NCBI GenBank assembly: GCA_021234155.1
Contig: JAJEKV010000061.1
Span: 782,746-846,745, forward strand
Source: Isoetes taiwanensis
Lineage: Eukaryota > Streptophyta > Lycopodiopsida > Isoetales > Isoetaceae
Reading direction: 5' to 3'
DNA: 64,000 bases
This document shows, piece by piece, positions 36,738 through 49,343 of the stretch. A program made the position numbers and the translations under genes. A model generated the notes under the pieces. The model did not search any database and was not told the origin of the DNA. It saw only the letters and a program-made list of their open reading frames with translations. The number at the start of each line of letters is the position of its first letter. The stretch's first letter is position 1.

Positions 36738-38440
36738 AACAAAAGGAATAATGGGAGAGGATCCGGCAAAAAGCAAAATTGATGTGCTCCAAAACTGTAC
36801 ACATCATAGATTCAACAGTTTTACACTGTGTGTTATCTTGGGCATAAGCTAACCCTGAATCAATGCTTCTGTAGGCAGCCGAAATCCCCAAATACAAAAG
36901 TCCAGATTCTGTAGCAGCAATAGGCAAATCTGTAATACAACCGACATGTTAACAGATCCAATTTTTTGCCTGGCATAGAACACCAATTTAATCTTCTATT
37001 CGGCATATAAAAAACTTGAGTTCTTGTTCCTCTGCGTAAAAGCTAAAGTTTCTAAAAACCCTGTGTGCATCCATAAATCTATATACTAAATAAAACTTGT
37101 GTGCATCTGTGGAAGCTAAATGCTATATGTTAAGAGGCACATTCTTGGATTTAGGTACAAAACAGGGACTTCAAGCAAGGCAAATCACGATAATTTTGCC
37201 TTCATCAAAAAACAGAGGCTACAGAGAAAAATCAGGGCCATCATGCAAATCTCCTCGAGCAATATTTTGGGATCTATCCTGGCAAATCTTCATCCGGAAA
37301 TAGGGGCTACAGAGAAAAAACGGACCAGGATCTTGGCTATGGCAGGGCCGGACTTAAATAAACAGATTTCTATTTGCTACTATCAAGCAAGGAAAAGCAT
37401 GCACATAATAAGAAAAACCACATTACCTGTGCTCTCAACCTGTCCTCTATGCTGCTCCGACTTGATTGAAGGTCGCTTTGCTCCTAAAGTAAAACATCGA
37501 AGCCTAAAGTAAGTAGATTGAGGAAACTTAGAGGTCAGACAAAAATTGAAACATGCTTGCAAAATCGTTTACCTGATGCTTGGGATAAGGTAAAAGCGCC
37601 AGCCGCCTTTGATTCCGTAGTTTGAAGCTGTGGAAAAAGGAGAAAAATCCCTTCGGAGTAGCCAGGCGATTTGCCTAACACCCAAAGGGGGGAAAATGCC
37701 CTGAGGGAAAAAAATGATATTCCGGAATTATGGTCAGGTCTGATTCACAAAAATTATGGTAAAGCATCCAGACCTAATCATCCTCTAGCATTTTCGATGC
37801 CTAACTGGTTGAATGATGTTGCATTACAGTACCAATTTATATCTAGAAGCTAAACTGATGAAAGATTCGAGGTGGATTTCCAAACCATTAAGACTATGTA
37901 AAGAAATTCCTTGCATGGATTTGCCAGTTTGCAGAGCAAGCTTGAAGAATATCATGACTGATTTTCCAAAATAAAATGAGACTAAAGTAAAACATCAAAC
38001 AGACACCCAGGGTAAAGATCTCATTCACATATTGCAGAGCTTGGTTAACCTGTATTAATGAAAACATAAAAAAAAATCCAAGAAGTTTACCTCCAATTTA
38101 CCTTCCTTTCTTGTTGTTGCAACAAAACCGCTTGCTTCAAAGCTCTGATATTTGAAAAAAAAAAGAACTTGCTTCACATACAAATGCTTACTTAAGCTTC
38201 AAGCTGATATTTAAATGATAGAAAGAGCTTTTACTTCACATAGTTGCCTTAGCTGCCCAAGATCTCCAAATGGGTCTGCAAACCCATGTCTTATATGATC
38301 AAGAATAGAACAGACAAACAGAGACAAATGGTCCTTTAGCAGAACGAAAAATGAGAATTCATAAAAAGATACCTGTGATGGGCCATTTGAGACCAAGAGC
38401 TGAAAGACGAAGCTCCACTATTCTTCCATTGGCGCAAATA
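36738..38440 (-). pseudogene. Exons of an unrecognised plant gene
   Basis: Four exons join with consistent phase: about 38437-38373 (ending LSALGLKWPIT), 38275-38235 (DPFGDLGQLRQLCE), 38144-38102 (SFEASGFVATTRKE) and 37627-37573 (ASNYGIKGGWRFYLIPSI). All have GT-AG borders. The next candidate (37483-37427) hits a stop in that phase. An exon-like stretch at 36738-36932 reads DLPIAATESGLLYLGISAAYRSIDSG. I do not recognise the protein family. No start exon or end exon is evident, so this may be a captured or decayed fragment. It lies between the two glyoxalase I fragments on the same strand. Confidence 0.35.
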
Positions 38441-38508
38441 ACTTCTCTTCAGTTGCAAGGCCGTGCTTCGTGCCTACAAAAGCCATTCCGGGGGCGAATG
38501 GCTTCAAG

Positions 38509-38584
38509 AATGCAACAGGCGCCCTGCTTCAAGAATGCAACCACGAATGCAACAGGCGCCCTGCTTCAAGAATGCAACCACGAA
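38509..38584. repeat. 37-bp unit repeated twice in tandem
   Basis: AATGCAACAGGCGCCCTGCTTCAAG...CCACG occurs at 38509-38545 and 38546-38582, followed by a partial third start. It lies within a locally GC-rich stretch. Confidence 0.9.
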
Positions 38585-39205
38585 TGCGGCTATTTGGAAC
38601 GAAGTAGCAGAAAGACTTCAGGGCAGGCAAGTTCGAAAACTTGGGCATTCAATGCTGGCAACGCGCGTCCCGCAGGAGGGGAAGGGAACGCCGCATGCGG
38701 CGTTCCATCCGGCGTTCCATGCGGCTACACAGGCACATTTCCCAACACCTTACCAAAATAAAAAAGAAGATGTTTCGTAAACTTTAGCATGCCTCAGCTC
38801 TAATGTTCTTCATTCCAAATGTCTCAGCATGATTTCCACCATTCAATATCTCAGCGTTTGTTTACAAAAGTAACATGGTTCAGAGTTACATTATACCAAC
38901 CGCAGTTGTGCTTCTTGATCTTCACTTGCCAATGGAAGCAAATGAAGTGCTTAAGCTTGAAGATGACTTACTCTTGTCAAAACAGAGTATCAAATGTGTG
39001 TTATTATAATCTTTTAGTATGAACTGGAACTTTTGATACCAGACTTCATTTACTCTGGCTGTTGATTTTCTTGCCCTCATAACCACCTTAGGATATACCC
39101 AAGACCATAGCCAACATAATCAGTCGGGAAGAATGTGCACGCTTCTTTGTTTTACATGTATGCTATCAGAGTTTATTGACCAGAGTAGTTTAGTGGAATA
39201 CTTAC

Positions 39206-39497
39206 GTCCTCAACTGCAATTTCAAAGTGGCCAAGTCCATCTCCCAAATCATACTTGTCCACACCATAATCTGGAACGTAAATGATCTAAGCTTCGTAGA
39301 ATAATGCACTCTAGACATAAACACCTGACAATAGTAAATAAAGGCACATCAAACTTACTATATGACAACTCAACGACACAATTTGTAGTTTCAGGGCCAT
39401 GATCAGTACTGTTTCTTGGAGTTATCTCAAATAAACCCATAAGGTTTGCAACCAACCCAATGGGATAGAACATTAGTGATAGGCAACACTTTACCAT
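39206..39497 (-). pseudogene. Glyoxalase I first-domain exons, decayed
   Basis: Two exons, 39497-39359 and 39270-39206, have GTAAGT donors and AG acceptors and join in phase. Across the junction the product reads GPETTNCVVELSY then NYGVDKYDLGDG and GHFEIAVED, the conserved first-domain block of plant glyoxalase I (VVELTYNYGVDKYDxGxGFGHFxIAVxD). The front part of the first exon (FYPIGLVANLMGLFEITP) is strongly diverged from the expected FYxxxLGMKLLRxRDIP. The following exons are not found before 33.5 kb. Confidence 0.7.
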
Positions 39498-40515
39498 CTG
39501 CGAAAACAATATTTTTGCATAAGGTTGGAGCAAGAACTTCAAACCCTAATTTGACTCCTCAGGACTAGCATCGGTATAAGCCAGCAAAATCTAGAAACAA
39601 AATGAACCTGAAAGGAATGAACAGGAAGCCAAGAGAGGTTCAAGAAAACAAAAGTTTGTACGGTCTAACATTCTAGACAAAACCACTGGCCATTCTACTG
39701 CATTCAAACTCAGATGTAACTTAATAACTGCATTCAAATGGACAAAATATCAGAAATATGGACAAAATATTTATTTGTGTACCTTTAATATGTTTGCAAC
39801 TTGGAATAATATGTTGCAAACTGGAACTAAATCGCTGTTCTAATACATATATCGCAGACAAAAAACCTAAAGCTATATGAACCAAAAGTAATATTCAGTA
39901 CCTAAATGAAGGTAAAAGCAAGTTAAAAATCCAGAGTTATTTCAAAGAAAAATGTAGTATAATTCATTTTAAATGTGGATCAAATTCAGACCTCAAAGCT
40001 TGATCAAACTCTTTTGATGTAAACCACTATCATAACTTATAGTCAGGAGGTCTGTGTACCTAGATATCAATTGAAGAAATCAGCACACAGAAGGTTCAAA
40101 GACCATTAATGTTGACCACTGTAGAACGTGGGCTAACCCCTGCCTGGTTTTCTCCCAAATGTGCGCTTCCAAAAGAAGATATTTGCTTAAGAGCACATGC
40201 CCAAGTAAGTCATTTCAAAGCTGCAACAACTTCCCTCATCACAACTTCTTCCACATTGTTGCCATTCTGCAAAATTGGCCCATGTTCTCAGACAATGCCT
40301 AAAACAAGCAGCCACCCAAGGACCCCATACCTTTTGTCTGGATGGCTGACACCATTCCAAGCCATTTTTGGCTATAATAGGATTCTTTTGAAAAGATTCA
40401 TTGCTGGCATCCTCCCTAATTTCAATTATCAGACATCAAGATGAATTTCGCTAGCCATTAAAGGAACAATTTAACATTCGTTCATAAATTAAAACAATTG
40501 AAACATAAACATTAC

Positions 40516-41528
40516 CTGCCAAGTGTGGTGCTCAGATTCATGAGAACCTACCAAGAACTTCATAATCCTTAATGCACTCATGTAACATCCATGCTTTATC
40601 TGGTCATCAACTCCTGCTAAGATTTTCGGTTCGAAGACATTCATTAAGTGCCTGCAACAACTCAAATATTATGTTATATCAACGCTTGTATATAGATCAC
40701 ATATACCAAAACATTACCACCCCATAACTTACTGGAAACCACCAAACTTACGAAATTCCTCATGGAAATGATGGGCGGGAGACTCTGCTGCTTGATTTAC
40801 TAGCATTAGTAGGCCATCAATTACCTACACAGATCCTTCCCAATTTAGATTTCCAAAGTCGAGTTCAAGCGGTATTGTTAGAGACAGTTGCTGTTATTAC
40901 CAGCACTGTGATGGATATGGATGGGTGATAACCTGTAAAATGTATATAAGATGTGATTCCGTTGCAAATCTTCTAGCAAGAAGTTGGGTTCCCTCTTCAA
41001 CAGTCTTGGTGTGCAAGTTCTGCATACCCTTGTGATAAATACTAAAATAATAATGACAAATTTAAGTCAAAATAATAGTAATGCTAATATCTTTACCTGA
41101 AAATCTTTCAGAATAATTGGATGTGTTGGGAGCAATGATAGTAAGCAGTTTGCACCCTAAACAAAGCAATCAAAGATAAATCAATTATTTCTGGATGCCG
41201 TGTCTATAACCAGAAAAAGAACCATCTAGTCTACCTCTCGAATTTTCCTCCCTTTTGCATTTGTTAAATCGAAAAGTATATCGTATACCTAAGAATTAAC
41301 AATCAGCAGTAAGGCTTTTTGACATAGAAGCTCCCAGTCCAAAGAAGCAAAAGGAAACAATACTTTCGTATAGCTCTCAACTTTTTTCCTTTGTATACCT
41401 GTGACAGATATATCTTTATCTGGTTATGAATGCTAAAGTTAAAAAGGTACCTCAGGCCTTCCTGACATCAATATTCCAGAAAGCTGATCCTCCTCAACCT
41501 GTTCTATTTCATGGTCTACAATGCTCAC
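40516..41528 (-). pseudogene. Six exons of a helical-repeat-like protein, incomplete
   Basis: Exons read, from 41528 downward, VSIVDHEIEQVEEDQLSG...GRPE; VYDILFDLTNAKGRKIRE; GANCLLSLLPTHPIILKDFQ; GMQNLHTKTVEEGTQLLARRF; VIDGLLMLVNQAAESPAHHFHEEF; HLMNVFEPKILAGVDDQIKHG...HHTWQ. GT-AG borders and phases agree at every junction. The text looks like alpha-helical repeats, perhaps of the scaffold of a very large ubiquitin protease, but I cannot name the family. Neither a start nor an end exon was found. It begins abruptly about 300 bp from a LINE and may be a fragment. Confidence 0.5.
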
Positions 41529-41823
41529 CTGAACACAAGACATGATTTAAGAAATACCAAGATAACCTCTGAAATACCAAAGGCCCTTAAACGCATATCT
41601 GGCAGCAAGCCTCAGATTTCCAGCCCTCAAACGTACTCTAACCCCTTAGCCAATCCAAGAAAACTCTGCCGAAACCGTAAAAATTCTTACACCCGAGGGT
41701 TTTTTTTCAAAATTCAAAGTATGTATACATGCGGTGTCTGCTACGTTTTGGCGCCTTCTCCGTCCACGCACATGTATTCTACGGAATACATGTGTGAATC
41801 CCCCTTGATTTAAACTCAGTTAT

Positions 41824-41896
41824 ACAATTGTAGCTCAATTGGTTAGAGCATCTGTCTTATGAGCCGAAGGTCATGGGTTTGAGCCCCACCAGGACC
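41824..41896 (+). other. tRNA-like sequence (pseudo-tRNA or SINE head)
   Basis: Box A TAGCTCAATTGG with a perfect GCTC/GAGC D stem, an anticodon-like arm with one mismatch (loop CTTATGA), and box B GGTTTGAGCCCC with a four-of-five T stem. The seven bases on each side do not pair as an acceptor stem, so it is not a normal tRNA. It lies about 90 bp upstream of the LINE ORF1 start and in the same orientation. Confidence 0.6.
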
Positions 41897-41988
41897 ATAG
41901 GCATCACATGTGATTATTGGCGGAAGCGGAACTTTGGCGCTTAACTTGGCGGAACTTGAAATAGGTCGGACTGCTTTTTTACTGAGCG

Positions 41989-43008
41989 ATGTCCCTCAAA
42001 AGGGCATCCTGTAAGGGAGCAGAACCATTGGACGAGGAAGACGAGCTGATCCACTTGATTCGTAGTCTCACATCTGAATTGAAGGCAGCAAGAGACGAGA
42101 TAAAACTGATTACAGATGAATTGAAAGCTGCCAGAGAAGAGATACGAAATGTTCAGGGGGAGGTAAAGACAATGAAGGATGAATTACAGATGATCAAAAG
42201 TAGCATAAAAGAGGTGCAATCAGGATTGGATGAAGTAAAGGAGACACTGGATGAAGATTCGTCTCAAACTGATTCTGAACCTGAAAACCATGAACATAAT
42301 AGCACAGATCACCTCAAATTTAGAGAACAAGGTCACATCCCAGTTTGCACAAGGGCAGGAGAGACTGTCTGAGCAAGAAGAAAGGACTGTAAGGGCGAAG
42401 AATATTATTAATGCTGGTCTAAAGGAAGAAGGTGGTGAGAACATAAACGATATTGTTGATATGTATTTAAAGAATGCATGCATTTGGTAGACCCAGGAGT
42501 TTTGTATTGCAGGAAACTTGGCAAAAAGATAGAGGGCAGAAATAGACTGATATTGCTGAAATTTGGATCAATTGAAGCACGAACAAGGGTGATGCAACAC
42601 AGAAGTCATCTCAAAGGGCAAAAACTATGGTTAAATGATGATTTAACGCTGCAGCAGCAAAAGGAACGGAGACAGCTCTTAGATGAAGTTAGTAAACTAA
42701 AAGATGAGGGAAAAAATGCATATATTGTTAATAACAGATTGGTTGTACGTAACCGAGCATAGGAAAACGATGCCTCCAAGCTTCTAATTTAGAATGTCCA
42801 TGGTTTAAATGAGAATACCATCATCGGCAATGATCCTCTGTTTCAAAAATATGATATACTGGCTTTCTTAGAGACATGGGAATCAGAGACTAGCAGGTTA
42901 TTGACAATCTCTGGCTTTGATATTATCGATTCAGTCTGGAATCCCATTGGAAACAGCAGAAGGGGATGGGGTGGGATAGCTTGCTATGCAAAGAAAAGCT
43001 GGAGATGA
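41989..43008 (+). pseudogene. 5' half of a LINE: ORF1 and start of endonuclease
   Basis: From the ATG at 41989 (MSLKRASCKG) comes a long coiled coil (heptads around LTSELKAARDEIKLITDELKAAR). Shifting frame twice leads to an RRM/CTD-type ORF1 region: VRAKNIINAGLKEE, YCRKLGKKIEGRNRLILLKFGS, then LWLNDDLTLQQQKERRQLLDEV and GKNAYIVNNRLVV, ending at 42760. This is the cc-RRM-CTD style of ORF1. Then NVHGLNE, DILAFLETWE and GRRGWGGIACYAKKSW, reading through indels, mark the start of an APE-type endonuclease. Similarity ends at about 43008, so the reverse transcriptase and 3' end are absent. Confidence 0.6.
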
Positions 43009-43009
43009 C

Positions 43010-45369
43010 AAGTAAACAAGAATGATTAGATGAGAGAATGCTTGGACAAGAGAAGATTTTTGCTGACTTGATTTGTTTTTTGCCTTTAATATATAGTCCT
43101 TCTATATCTATATTCAAAGGAGGAAGAAGAAAATTCTTTTAACATCCGTCATAGACCCTCATACGAACTCAACTTCGGAGCCATCTGGCCTAGTCGAGTG
43201 GACTAGCTAACTCACTCTCACTCGGCATTCAATTACAGATAACTTTTGTTTTGTCAACATTTTCTAACATGTCAATTATAGCTAAGTGAATGTCCAATCA
43301 ATCAACTTATTCTAGAGATTGAGTGGATGTGGAGATTTTGCACATGTTAGAGCTCTTAATGTACAAAAAAAAAAAAAAAAAGATACATTGTTTTCTAATT
43401 TTAACTAAAATAATAACTTTTTGCAAATAGATTTTCCCGTTAATTACATTGTTGTGATCATTTGTATTACGAATAGTTAGAATCATCTCTATCTTTGAAT
43501 GCCACATCAAAAAGATGATAATGGATGCCTAATTTACACTCACATTATTCAATAAGTGACTTCATGATGATAAAAATGACTTCAAAACTAGTCAATATAA
43601 TTCAAAATGAGAAGGAGATTCTCTCAATTTAATGGCATAAGACTTATAATTGTCTATACTTAGTGCATCTATAATTAAGAAAGCAATAGCATTCTATATT
43701 ATGTTAAATCGAAACAGCATTTGTAAGTGAAAAATGACATGTAAGATAGATTGTTGCTAAAAATAACATACAAGATAGAATATTGCACATATAAGATAGA
43801 ATGTTGTCACTTGCAAGGTGATTATAATGGTATGTAGTTGTGGACGCATCAATGGTTCTTCCAGCAGGCGATGCGTTAGCATCTTGTTAAAGGAAAAATG
43901 AACCTGAGTTAAGGAAAGCGAAACGAGGAAGATCATGGCATCTCACCCTTATTTAGAAAAAATGATTAGGTATCTGACTGTTACTTATTACATAACTAAA
44001 ACTACGTACAAAGCGGTGAGAATGCGACCAAATTAGCTTTGTCTGCAGTATATCCATATGTTAAGCTTAATTTACATCGTCTAGACCATTTGTAGTTGAA
44101 AATCACATGTTTTCCCAATGCTTTCTATGAGAGGGGCTCATCAATAAAATCATGGCCTCTCTTGCCAATGTCTGATTTTCACTAGTCAATATCTGGAGCA
44201 CTATTTCATACCAAATGACCTAGCAAAAAGTTATGTAGCAAATCCCAACCTTTACTAGAAAACAATCAGATCATTAACTTTTAGCTCCTTTAATATGGCT
44301 CTAATCGCATCCCAGAAAATTACCGTGAACTGCGTGCAGTTAAGGACCAGTGCCCATTTGGTCTGTCCAATACATAAATAGTATGTGCAAACTCTAGTGC
44401 ACAGAGATTTGCTAAAGTGCAGCCCAGAGCAGGCAATGATTCCAAGGTTTGGAGGCTACAGACATGGTTCAATATAATGTCTTGTGCAACATGTTGATTG
44501 TTATACGATGTTCGGAAAACAAACTCATTTCCCTGGAACCATGAAGTAAACAAATTTTCTTCATCAGGTGACAGAGCAGGTCATTTAACAGGCTCCTAGA
44601 AGTTTTCAAATTGTTACTCTAGCATGCAGAAAATCATACCCCCTTCAGTTGTACCTTATCTCTTACAACATGTAAGGTATGCAGGTTTTAGGTGAGTTCA
44701 ATGTTAATCACGTTTTGTTTGTCAAAGTTTCAATAGCAGGATCAAGATGTACCAAAACCAACTTCCCAATCTACATACTGTTGATAGGGAGATTTTATAA
44801 AAGCTTGACCACCCTCACCACTTACTCCAACAAAACCATGTGGCATAAATGAGCACTTTCTATCAAGAAGAGCGATATTTCCTGCAGTTTAGTTATAGGA
44901 ATCTAATCCTGATAGGCTTCTCTGCAGTTAGATCAAGCAAAATTTCTGTATATGCACCAAAATACTAAAACCTATGCAACGATATTATAGCCTACAACTA
45001 TGTAAGCTACATAAAAGTTTATAACAAGCTGGTGCATATGGAATAGCTACGTGTCGTGCATCATAGATGTTGGATTACAACATTGTGTAATAGAATCAAT
45101 TGCAAGCATTTCCGTACCAAAGATAGGCACTGATGCCACGAACAACAAGGATCTCAAACTTGAGATCCATAGAATGTACAAGTTCTGCAACAGGCCAATT
45201 ACATGCGAAAGAGCTCTCTTGAGTGCCTGTTTGATTGATCATTCTTGGGGGTGATTAGATGGTATGAACAACAGGGTTGGCGCTCGCACAACAACAGGGG
45301 TGACCAAAAAAATACTGGCAATACCTTGGAGCAGTCTTTGGAATATTCTAGGGGCAATTCTTGCAAATA
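43010..45369. other. Anonymous AT-rich sequence
   Basis: No coding domain, RNA gene or transposon terminus was recognised. A 19-base A-tract lies near 43364-43382. Confidence 0.35.
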
Positions 45370-45373
45370 TGAA

Positions 45374-45577
45374 TCATTTCCTTCGTGAGTTCTTCTTCGT
45401 ACCCTGTTCTCTAATTCCGACATTAAGGCACATAAAATATAAAATATCCGACATTAAGGCACATAAAATATCTTGTGGTACGTTTGCAATGAAGCTCGAA
45501 ACCCTTTCTTCGTTGGACTCCTCCCTTGAAAGAACTTTGCCTTTGCCTTTGTCATTCCCAGATGCGCTTGGAGCCAC
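45374..45577 (-). CDS. Possible first exon of an unknown protein
   Basis: A minus-strand ATG at 45577 opens MAPSASGNDKGKGKVLSREE then ERVSSFIANVPQDILCALM. The polar Gly/Lys-rich start is protein-like, but no domain and no further exon were recognised. A short direct repeat (CGACATTAAGGCACATAAAATA, about 45418 and 45450) overlaps its end. It could be chance. Confidence 0.15.
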   Translation of the reverse strand: MAPSASGNDKGKGKVLSREESNEERVSSFIANVPQDILCALMSDILYFMCLNVGIREQGTKKNSRRK

Positions 45578-45929
45578 TAAACGGCAAAAAGAAAATGGAG
45601 AATGTTGGGAAAAAATTAAAAGCCGTAATAAATGAACAAATGCTAAGAATAGAAACTTTTGAGGAACGAGAACTTACTGCTCTGTTGTTGTTTGACGAAT
45701 GCAGAATCAATTTGGCTGGGGGTAAACCTGAGATCAAAAGCTCTCGAATTGGCTGCATATAAACGTTGGTGGGAGTGACGGCAAGATTGAGATCAATTGC
45801 ACGCCAACAATAAGCTCGATCCATCTGGCGGCAAAACATTCCCACCCAAATCGTTCCGAAGGTTAGGTTAGATTGCTTTTTCTGTTTTAACAAACGTTGC
45901 CTTTAGGTTAATAATTTTTTCCATGTATT

Positions 45930-46985
45930 ATAGCGTTTGGTTCATCTTTCATTGCAAGCCATCGATCTGGGGAATATTCCTGGCATTGTGCCAGATCAAT
46001 GGCCATTAGAATTTTGAGAGAAAAAATGGATGCCAATGTCAATGGTGTAGAACGAACCTATGGTTGAACAAAAATAAAAAAGAAGCAAAATAACTCTTGC
46101 CATAGTATGCCTTCTGCCATACCGCCTGTCCTGTTCAAAGCCACCATAGCTTCAATAGTAGCCCATTGAATCCCTAACAGAGGATTTCTAACACAAAGTT
46201 CTCTAGATTTTGTACAGTTCTGCAAAGTGGGATGAAAGATGGTAGGAAAAACATGACAAAATGCTTCAAAATCCGACATAATCCTTTCTTCTTAACATTC
46301 AGTCTCTTAAAAACGTCAACATCTTGAAGGAAATATGGTGCCCAAGAGAGTAAGAGAGTAATCATATATTCACATATCTTGCAGCATGCCCTCTTCCGGA
46401 GAATTGTACCAAAGCAACTAGACTATAAACAATCAATGCATTTACACAACAAACATAACGGTTCAAACCAGACTCAAAAGTCCCCTGGAGTCGAATCGAA
46501 AGCTCCATGTTTTTGGTGTAAGCCTTTGCAAACAACGAATTCGACTGCTTTGTGCTTTGTAACAGGGCACACAAGTTCAACAATCCATGGGCTCGTGCCT
46601 TTTAGTGCAGAAACACGAGGATGCAGGTTCGAGGCCGCCCCTCCTCGCTCCATCGCCCCTGCTCTGCACAATCCGCTCTGAACCCAGGCGGAAAATAGAC
46701 AGTAGCATGAAAAGCTATCGAAGCCCTAGAACTTAGGCTACAACTAGCAATTGGCTCGTGCCTTCCAAATTCGGCTTCCTGGAATTCAGCCTTTGCAAAA
46801 AAAGATCCATGCAAAAAGGGACTTCCAAACCACCCAAAATAGCATGAAACACTCAAGCTCCTCCCACATGGCAAATTATACCATTTTTCATACAATACGA
46901 TACCGAAATCATAGTCCCCACCATTGCCAAAATACCCTCCCCAAACCCAAAACGAAATTAGCACACTATATCTAGATACCTGCGC
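45930..46985. repeat. Dispersed repeat family 2, copy 2
   Basis: Diverged relative of 13760-14660 in the same orientation. Shared blocks include CCAGATCAATGGC near the left, AGAGAGTAAGAGAG in the middle and ATACGATACCGAAATCATA...CCTCCCCAAA near the right. No product recognised. Confidence 0.4.
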
Positions 46986-48082
46986 ACCCACTTGCCCATG
47001 AAAAGACGCAGACTCATTGCCTCCATTCGCACAGGGGCACATCATCTTCGAATTGAGACAGGCAGATGGATTGGTGAGCCACGCCAGATTGTGCTCTCAA
47101 TGCCGCCAAATGGGAATCATTGAGGATGAATCTCATACCCTTCAAAGTTGCCCAAAGATATGATCAAATCCGGACGCGCTTATACCGAGTTGGTGGGGCC
47201 CGCCACCGCTACATGTGACATTGAGCACTTTGATCCGCATTTAATGCTAGGATCATACCTTCGGGAGGTCATGGACATGCGAGATCGCCTATGTCCCTGC
47301 ACGCACTTGACATGTACATACACATTTATTTCATGATGATGTATACTTAGGACAGCTTTTGTTAAAGATTCTTATTATCGCCACGGTTTTTCCTCGAAAA
47401 CCCTTCGGCGGGGTTTTTAACCCGGACAAGAATAAGTTTGTCAAGGCTTCCTTCCGGGTCCCATAGGCCGATTGGTCTCAGTGGACGATAAAAAAACTAT
47501 TCTATTCTATTCTATTTTTGGTGCATCCCTTTTAACGTTGCCTTTAGTTTAATAATTTAGATGGCCTATAATAATCTAGATCACTCTTTTTGTTGCATCC
47601 CTTTTAATTTGGATCATCCCTTTTGTTTTAGTAAAAGTGCATCCTTTTTCATTAATAATTTAGATCACCTTTTTTTTTTTTTAGCGAAGGTCCATTGATA
47701 AAACATTTTATTATCGTAGATGGCGTAAGAAAGCTAAGTGTGCCAAGCACTACTTCAATTCGAAGGCAAATAATTTAGATGGCCCTTTAATAATTTGGAT
47801 GACCACCTTCGTTTTAGTAAAGGTGCATAAAACATCTTATATAGATTGCTAAAAGTAAGTGTACCAAACACTACTTCCAATTAGGTGCAATGTTGAATCT
47901 AGACATGGGATATAAGTATATATCCACTTAGGTGCAATGTTGTTCTCGTTATGGGATATAAGGATAAGGATACATAGGTATGGAACATGTAGGGCATTAA
48001 GTATTAAAAACATTAACCTTAGCTATAGTGTATATGTGAAATGGTTAAATGGTTTAGCACAATTTCTTATTAATTTTGTGGT
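46986..48082. other. Anonymous sequence with low-complexity tracts
   Basis: Contains a (TTCTA)n stretch near 47500 and a T-tract near 47666-47681 followed by AGCGAAGGTCCATTGATAAAAC, similar in layout to the LINE 3' end at 48083 and possibly another retroposon tail. No gene seen. Confidence 0.35.
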
Positions 48083-48239
48083 CTTTTTTTTTTTTTTTTT
48101 TGAAGGACGAAAGCCAAAAAGTTTATTAATCAGAGAAAAAGTACAAAATTTACATGTCTCATCTAACTGTGTAAGCACACAAAGATGCCACAGGAGCACG
48201 AGCCTGGACCACAATGTACTTACTCCAGAATAGGAGACT

Positions 48240-49343
48240 AATGATAAGAATCAATTCGGAGGTACTGAATCCAGATGCGATCCACCAGTTCTGAGTCAAG
48301 GGAAGAACACTCGTGAAGTCGCCAATATCTTTTTTCGGGCCATCGTGAATAACACCGTAATGTGAGATGAATAAATGCCTTGAAAGATGTGGGAATCATG
48401 ACGCCCCCCATATCGACCATAGGAGCCAACCGGAACCAAGGTGAAATGCCCTTTGTTTAGCTGAAGGCCATCCATTGGGATAGGACGCCAAAAGGATGCA
48501 TCGGCAATCCAGTGTACTGTTAAACAAACCTTGTAGCCAGGACTATCTGGGTTGAACCTCGGGACAATCAAAGAGACAATGCTCAAGAGTCTCAACGTCC
48601 GAGAGGGTAGCGGGCATACCGCAGATATGCGAGGATCATAGCGATGTCGAAGGCATTAACCCGCTGTGCACTGTGGGATAACCCGCCACCACAAAGATGT
48701 AGACTTTAGGGTGGAGCAACCTATCCCAAAGCCATCGCCACGTACGACACAAAGTGGGTTGTGGAACATGTAGGTGCCACGCATCTCGCAACTGGAGGGG
48801 TTGTGGTGCTAAAAGAAGGCGATATACTGATCTGACAAATTGATTGCCTTTGTGAATATTTTCATGACAAACCCCATGGCACCCTTTCAAGAGACACCAA
48901 CTTGCACTATGAGAGGCAAATTTTCTCGCGACCTTCTCCCATAGAGATACATCCCAACGAGAGAGTAGGAACTTTGCACGAAATTGTGCCAAGACAAGAG
49001 GCTTACCCTCCTCATACCATGCTTGAATAGAGACAACACCGCAAGAACCCATCGTCTCTGTGTAAGGGGATGAACTGAGGCTGCCAATGGAGGTGCTGAG
49101 GGGTCTGGAGGCAGTGGTGCCCACCACCATGGAGTCTCCAATAGGGTGTGGATAGAGGGGCATGGCCAGAAAAGATGTCTGACTGCCTCCCATGCTGCCA
49201 ACAAGCCACGCAAAAATGGAGAAGCGCTTGGAAAAGGCTGCAGAGTCTGAAATAAAGCCCAAGGTAGGACTGGTTTGACAGCCTTCTTGCCTAGAGGGAT
49301 ACAGTGACCAAGAGGCGTGAACCAGGAGAGTCATCCCCACCAT
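48240..49343 (-). pseudogene. LINE ORF2 C-terminal region (zf-RVT)
   Basis: Open stretches at 48636-49343 and 48296-48595. The end of the first reads WRWLWDRLLHPKVYIFVVAGYPT, recalling the zf-RVT pattern of plant LINEs (vWxxxlpxKvxxFxWrxxxxxlpT). The order relative to the reverse transcriptase supports the assignment. Frames are broken. Confidence 0.55.

Noticed and set aside
33463-39497. A single functional glyoxalase I gene spanning both fragments
   Set aside because: The middle exons were not found, the first-domain exon is strongly diverged, and unrelated exons lie between the fragments.
40109-40444. 111-codon plus-strand open frame
   Set aside because: No domain. It lies in an intron-like gap next to minus-strand exons.
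41824-41896. Functional tRNA gene
   Set aside because: The D and T arms look right, but the acceptor stem does not pair and the anticodon stem has a mismatch.
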